Shown: piece by piece, positions 37,563 to 40,958 of the stretch
Numbering within the stretch: the first letter of the stretch is position 1
Layout of the letters: each line of letters starts with the position of its first letter
Notes under the pieces: generated by a model
The model's input: only the letters and a program-made list of their open reading frames with translations
What the model was told of the DNA's origin: nothing
Database searches by the model: none
Translations under genes and position numbers: made by a program
NCBI RefSeq assembly: GCF_000526635.1
Contig: NZ_JAGL01000006.1
Coordinates: 1 to 40,958, forward strand
Source of the DNA: Aminobacter sp. J41
GTDB lineage: Bacteria > Pseudomonadota > Alphaproteobacteria > Rhizobiales > Rhizobiaceae
Length of the DNA: 40,958 bases
Reading direction: 5' to 3'

Positions 37563-40500
37563 ATGAAACGTATCGCTTCCGCTGAAAGCGGGATGACGGC
37601 GCTCTTCGTGCGCCGCCCCGTCCTTGCCTTCGTTCTCAACACGCTGATCGCCGTTGCCGGCCTTGCCGCGCTCTACGCCGTCGAGGTCCGCGAGCTGCCG
37701 GACGTCGACCGCCCGGTCATCACCGTCACCACCACCTATACGGGCGCATCCGCCGAGACAATCGACCGCGAGATCACCTCGGAGATCGAAGGCGCGGTTG
37801 CCCGCGTCTCCGGCGTGAAGTCGATCTCCTCGACCTCATCCTTCGGCCGCAGCCGCGTCACTGTCGAGTTCAAGGACGGCGTTGATCTCAACGTCGCCGC
37901 CTCGGACATGCGCGACGCCGTCAGCCAGGTGCAGAACAACCTTCCCGACGACGCCGAGATCCCGCGCGTCGTGAAGGCCGACGCGGATTCGGAAGCCGTC
38001 GTCCGTCTCGCTGTCACCTCGAGCACGATGAGCGTGCACGATATGACCGTTCTGGTCGAGGACCAGCTGGTCGACGCCTTTTCGGCAATCGACGGCGTTG
38101 CCGACGTGCAGGTCTATGGAGGCCGCGACAAGATCTTCCGTGTCGACATCGACCAATCGCGCCTTGCCAGCCTCGGCCTGACTGTCGCGGACATCCGCAA
38201 TGCCCTTTCGTCGATGTCGTTCGACACGCCGGCGGGCTCGCTGACCAGCAGCACGCAGGACCTTATTGTCCGCGCCACCGCGCCGGTGCAGACGCCCGAG
38301 GACTTCGAGAACATCTTCATCAAGGGCAACATCCGCTTGCGCGATGTCGCCACCGTCACGCTTGGCGGCGACGTCGGCGAGTCGCAGCTGCGCGCCAACG
38401 GCCAGACCGGCATTGGCATGGGCATTCTGCGCCAGGCGCAGTCCAACACGCTGCAGATATCGGAAGACGTTCACAAGACCATCGAACGCATTCGCCCCAC
38501 CCTGCCCGAAGGCGTCGACATCTTCGCCACGGGTGACGAGGCCGTGTTCATCAATGGCGCCATCCACGAGGTCGAGATCGCGCTCGGCATCTCGGTCACG
38601 GTGGTGCTGCTGATCATCTTCCTGTTCCTGCTCGATATCCGCGCGACACTCATCCCTGCTTTCGCGCTGCCGATCGCGCTGATCGGTTCGGTCGCCTTCG
38701 TCTGGATCGCCGGCTTTTCGATGAACATCCTGACGCTGCTGGCCTTCGTGCTGGCGACGGGCCTCGTCGTCGACGACGCGATTGTCGTGCTCGAAAACAT
38801 CGTGCGCCGCCGCAACGAGGGCCTTGGCCCGCGCGCCGCCGCGGTGCTCGGCACCCAGGAAGTGTTCTTCGCCGTGGTGGCAACGACCGCGACGCTGGTC
38901 GCGGTTTTCGTGCCCCTCTCCTTCCTGCCCGGCCAGACCGGTGGCCTGTTCCGCGAGTTCGGCTTCGTGCTGGCGGTCTCGGTGATCTTGTCGGCGGTGG
39001 TGGCGCTGTCGCTCTGCCCGATGCTTGCCTCGCGCATGCTGAGCAGCGGCAATATCGAGCATCATCATGGCGGGATCCTTGGCGCCATCGGCGGCGTGCT
39101 CAGCACGATCTACCGCAATACGCTGCGTGCCGCGCTCAACGCGCCCCTCGTCGTGGTGCTGATCGCGGCGCTGTTTGCCGGCTTTGCCACCGCCATCTTC
39201 CCGACCATCCGCAACGAACTGACCCCGGCTGAAGACCGCTCGGCGGCCTTCCTGCGCGTGACCGCACCGCAGGGCGTCTCGCTCGACTACTTTGCGCAGC
39301 AGATGCGCAACATCGAGACGCTGATCCAGCCGCTACGCGATTCCGGCGAGATCGCCTCGACCTTTGCCATCGCGGGCTCGGGCGGCAACCAGAACTCCGG
39401 CTTCATGGTGATGACGCTGTCGCCGTGGGAGAAGCGCTCCCGCACGCAGCAGCAGATCCTCGCTGATGTCGTTTCGCGCGTCGAAAACCTGCCCGGCGTG
39501 CGCGCCTTCGCGTTCCAGCCGAACAGCCTTGGCATCCGCGGCGCCGGCAGCGGCCTGCAGTTCGCCATCGTCGGCAACAACTATGCGGAGCTGAACGAGG
39601 CCGCGCAGAAGGTCGTGGCCGACCTGTCGGACGACCGCCGCTTCCGCCAGCCGCGCCTGTCACAAGAGCCGACGCAGCCGCAGCTTTCCGTCCAGATCAA
39701 CCGCGACCGCGCCTCGGACCTCGGCATCGAGATCAACGGCCTCGATGCGGCGATCCAGGCAATGCTGGACGGCCGCAAGATCGGCTCGGTCTTCATCGAC
39801 GACCGCTCCTATGACGTGAAGCTGCTGTCGACCACGAACCCGATCAACGACCCGACTGACCTCGAGAACATCTATCTGCGCACGCAGGATGGCCGCTTCG
39901 TGCCGATGTCGACCATCGCGACGGTCCGGGAAGAGGCGGTTGCACCGGCGCTCGCCCGCGAGCAGCAGATGCGCTCCGTCGGCATCACCACGGCGCTCGC
40001 GCCGGACGTTGCACTCGGCACGGCCTACGCCGCCGCGCAGGAGATCGCCGCGAAGCACTTGCCCGCCGGCAGCCGCATCGTGCCGCTCGCCGAAGCAGCG
40101 ACGCTCGGCGAGACCCAGGGCAACATGATGACTGTGTTCGGCTTCGCCATCGTCATCATCCTGCTGGTGCTTGCCGCTCAGTTCGAGAGCTTCGTCTCGG
40201 CCGCTATCATCATGGCGACCGTGCCGCTTGGCCTTGCCTGCGCCGTGTTCGCGCTGCTTCTCACCGGCACCAGCCTCAACGTCTACAGCCAGATCGGCCT
40301 CGTGCTGCTCGTTGGCATCATGGCGAAGAATGGCATCCTGATCGTCGAATTCGCCAACCAGCTGCGCGACCGCGGCCTCAATGTCCGCGACGCGATCGAG
40401 CAGGCATCCAACATCCGCCTGCGCCCGGTCGTGATGACGATGCTCTGCACCATCGTCGGCGGCCTCCCGCTGATCCTCGCCAGTGGCGCGGGCGCGGAAG

Positions 40501-40697
40501 CGCGCATTTCGCTCGGCTGGGTCATCGTCGGCGGCCTTGGCCTGTCGACCATCTCGACGCTGTATCTGACGCCGGTCGTCTACCTCCTCCTCGGCCGCTT
40601 CGTCACGCCGAAGGTCGAGGAAGAAAAGCGCCTGGTGCGGGAGCTCGAGCAAGCCGAAAAGGCCGAACTCGGCGCAGCGCCGCAGCCGGCGGAGTAG
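37563..40697 (+). CDS. RND multidrug-type efflux permease (HAE1 family)
   Basis: A 1044-residue proton-driven inner-membrane pump, 12 membrane helices and two large periplasmic loops. RRPVLAFVLNTLIAVAG is helix 1; the proton-relay Asp pair is Asp404/Asp405 in GLVVDDAIVVLENI, equivalent to D407/D408 of AcrB. FREFGFVLAVSVILSAVVALSLCPMLASR is helices 5-6, and the second repeat has GIMAKNGILIVEFANQLRDRG. It is closest in pattern to the HAE1 group (lipophilic compounds), not metal-pumping HME pumps. With the adaptor gene it forms a two-gene operon; substrate unknown. Confidence 0.95.
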   Translation: MKRIASAESGMTALFVRRPVLAFVLNTLIAVAGLAALYAVEVRELPDVDRPVITVTTTYTGASAETIDREITSEIEGAVARVSGVKSISSTSSFGRSRVTVEFKDGVDLNVAASDMRDAVSQVQNNLPDDAEIPRVVKADADSEAVVRLAVTSSTMSVHDMTVLVEDQLVDAFSAIDGVADVQVYGGRDKIFRVDIDQSRLASLGLTVADIRNALSSMSFDTPAGSLTSSTQDLIVRATAPVQTPEDFENIFIKGNIRLRDVATVTLGGDVGESQLRANGQTGIGMGILRQAQSNTLQISEDVHKTIERIRPTLPEGVDIFATGDEAVFINGAIHEVEIALGISVTVVLLIIFLFLLDIRATLIPAFALPIALIGSVAFVWIAGFSMNILTLLAFVLATGLVVDDAIVVLENIVRRRNEGLGPRAAAVLGTQEVFFAVVATTATLVAVFVPLSFLPGQTGGLFREFGFVLAVSVILSAVVALSLCPMLASRMLSSGNIEHHHGGILGAIGGVLSTIYRNTLRAALNAPLVVVLIAALFAGFATAIFPTIRNELTPAEDRSAAFLRVTAPQGVSLDYFAQQMRNIETLIQPLRDSGEIASTFAIAGSGGNQNSGFMVMTLSPWEKRSRTQQQILADVVSRVENLPGVRAFAFQPNSLGIRGAGSGLQFAIVGNNYAELNEAAQKVVADLSDDRRFRQPRLSQEPTQPQLSVQINRDRASDLGIEINGLDAAIQAMLDGRKIGSVFIDDRSYDVKLLSTTNPINDPTDLENIYLRTQDGRFVPMSTIATVREEAVAPALAREQQMRSVGITTALAPDVALGTAYAAAQEIAAKHLPAGSRIVPLAEAATLGETQGNMMTVFGFAIVIILLVLAAQFESFVSAAIIMATVPLGLACAVFALLLTGTSLNVYSQIGLVLLVGIMAKNGILIVEFANQLRDRGLNVRDAIEQASNIRLRPVVMTMLCTIVGGLPLILASGAGAEARISLGWVIVGGLGLSTISTLYLTPVVYLLLGRFVTPKVEEEKRLVRELEQAEKAELGAAPQPAE

Positions 40698-40724
40698 GTT
40701 CTGCATCGCGGGGCTGCGGCCCTG

Positions 40725-40743
40725 CACCCGGCGGCGGGTGTTT
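40725..40743 (+). terminator. Terminator after the RND operon
   Basis: CACCCG (40725-40730), loop GCGG, CGGGTG (40735-40740), then TTT. It starts 28 bp after the pump stop; a GC-rich stem with a short T run. Confidence 0.6.
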
Positions 40744-40776
40744 GCCTTGGCTCCCCACTCCCTGCCTTCACTCTAT

Positions 40777-40840
40777 GAGCCCCCTCCGGCGCTTCGCGCC
40801 ACCTCCCCTTAAATGGGGGAGGATCAGGGTGATGGTGGCA
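40777..40840. repeat. RIME-like intergenic palindromic element, copy 1
   Basis: Two adjacent hairpins: GGCGC-TTC-GCGCC (40788-40800) and CCTCCCC (40802-40808) with GGGGGAGG (40815-40822). This CCCTCC...GCTTCGCG...CCTCCCC pattern is the usual core of dispersed palindromic repeats in rhizobial intergenic regions. Function unknown, not coding. Confidence 0.6.
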
Positions 40841-40916
40841 GATCACATACGAGGATGACACTTAGCCCGATCATCGGCTCAGATGTGGCGCTACGCTTTT
40901 GAAAGCCTCAACCTGA

Positions 40917-40958
40917 GGATCCTCCCCTGCGAAGCGGGGGAGGTGCCGCCGAAGGCGG
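40917..40958. repeat. RIME-like element, copy 2, inverted, cut by the window edge
   Basis: CCTCCCC (40921-40927) with GGGGGAGG (40936-40943), then CCGCC/GGCGG (from 40946). This is the reverse-complement order of copy 1, so the two copies form an inverted pair about 95 bp apart. The right arm is cut off by the window end. Confidence 0.55.

Overview
The window is about 41 kb of GC-rich chromosomal DNA from an alphaproteobacterium. It is most likely one of the Hyphomicrobiales (rhizobial order), in or near the Phyllobacteriaceae (Mesorhizobium or Aminobacter-like). The signs are CpdR, a perfect CtrA box, a suhB/mmgR-type small RNA, an RpoH promoter with a ROSE-like RNA thermometer on a small heat-shock gene, RIME-like intergenic palindromes and the general protein signatures. 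No replication origin, phage module or CRISPR array is visible. The only mobile-element trace is the last 28 codons of a transposase-like gene at the left edge.

Layout. (1) 1-3937 is a copper-homeostasis island: a DUF305 protein and a CopZ-like chaperone face a CopA ATPase-CueR operon across two back-to-back CueR-type promoters. (2) 3940-8085 holds KDPG aldolase, a muramidase that seems to lack an internal block, the tRNA hydroxylase TrhO, a DUF533 protein, a suhB/mmgR-like sRNA under a CtrA box, and an SDR. (3) 8143-12094 holds an aminotransferase, a GNAT acetyltransferase and an SDR / 66-residue membrane protein / DenD-like operon. (4) 12158-15803 concerns the cell envelope: GalU, an MltB-type transglycosylase with a peptidoglycan-binding domain, and a DUF459 SGNH hydrolase. 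(5) 15800-22156 is glutamate synthase (gltB, gltD), on the minus strand. (6) 22514-26245 has a threonine aldolase, the Hsp20 gene with its heat-responsive leader, an alpha/beta hydrolase and HisN.

(7) 26308-28313 has a second candidate sRNA with a clear promoter and terminator, an N-formylglutamate amidohydrolase, CpdR and two identical tRNA-Val(GAC) genes. (8) 28478-31120 has an unknown 103-residue protein, a divergent FolD paralogue lacking the cyclohydrolase lysine, and a bacterial TMEM43-family membrane protein. (9) 31199-36185 is a catabolic cluster (glutamine-synthetase-like ligase, aldehyde dehydrogenase, iron-type alcohol dehydrogenase) divergent from an RpiR regulator. It fits gamma-glutamylation-type amine or amino-alcohol breakdown. 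(10) 36366-40697 is an RND efflux adaptor and pump pair, followed by an inverted pair of intergenic repeats running off the right edge.

Most genes are ordinary housekeeping or accessory genes. I did not find a clearly new multi-gene system. The most interesting points are the two small RNAs and their promoters, the altered FolD, the muramidase with an apparent internal deletion and a Shine-Dalgarno-sequestering hairpin, the heat-shock leader, and the TMEM43 protein.
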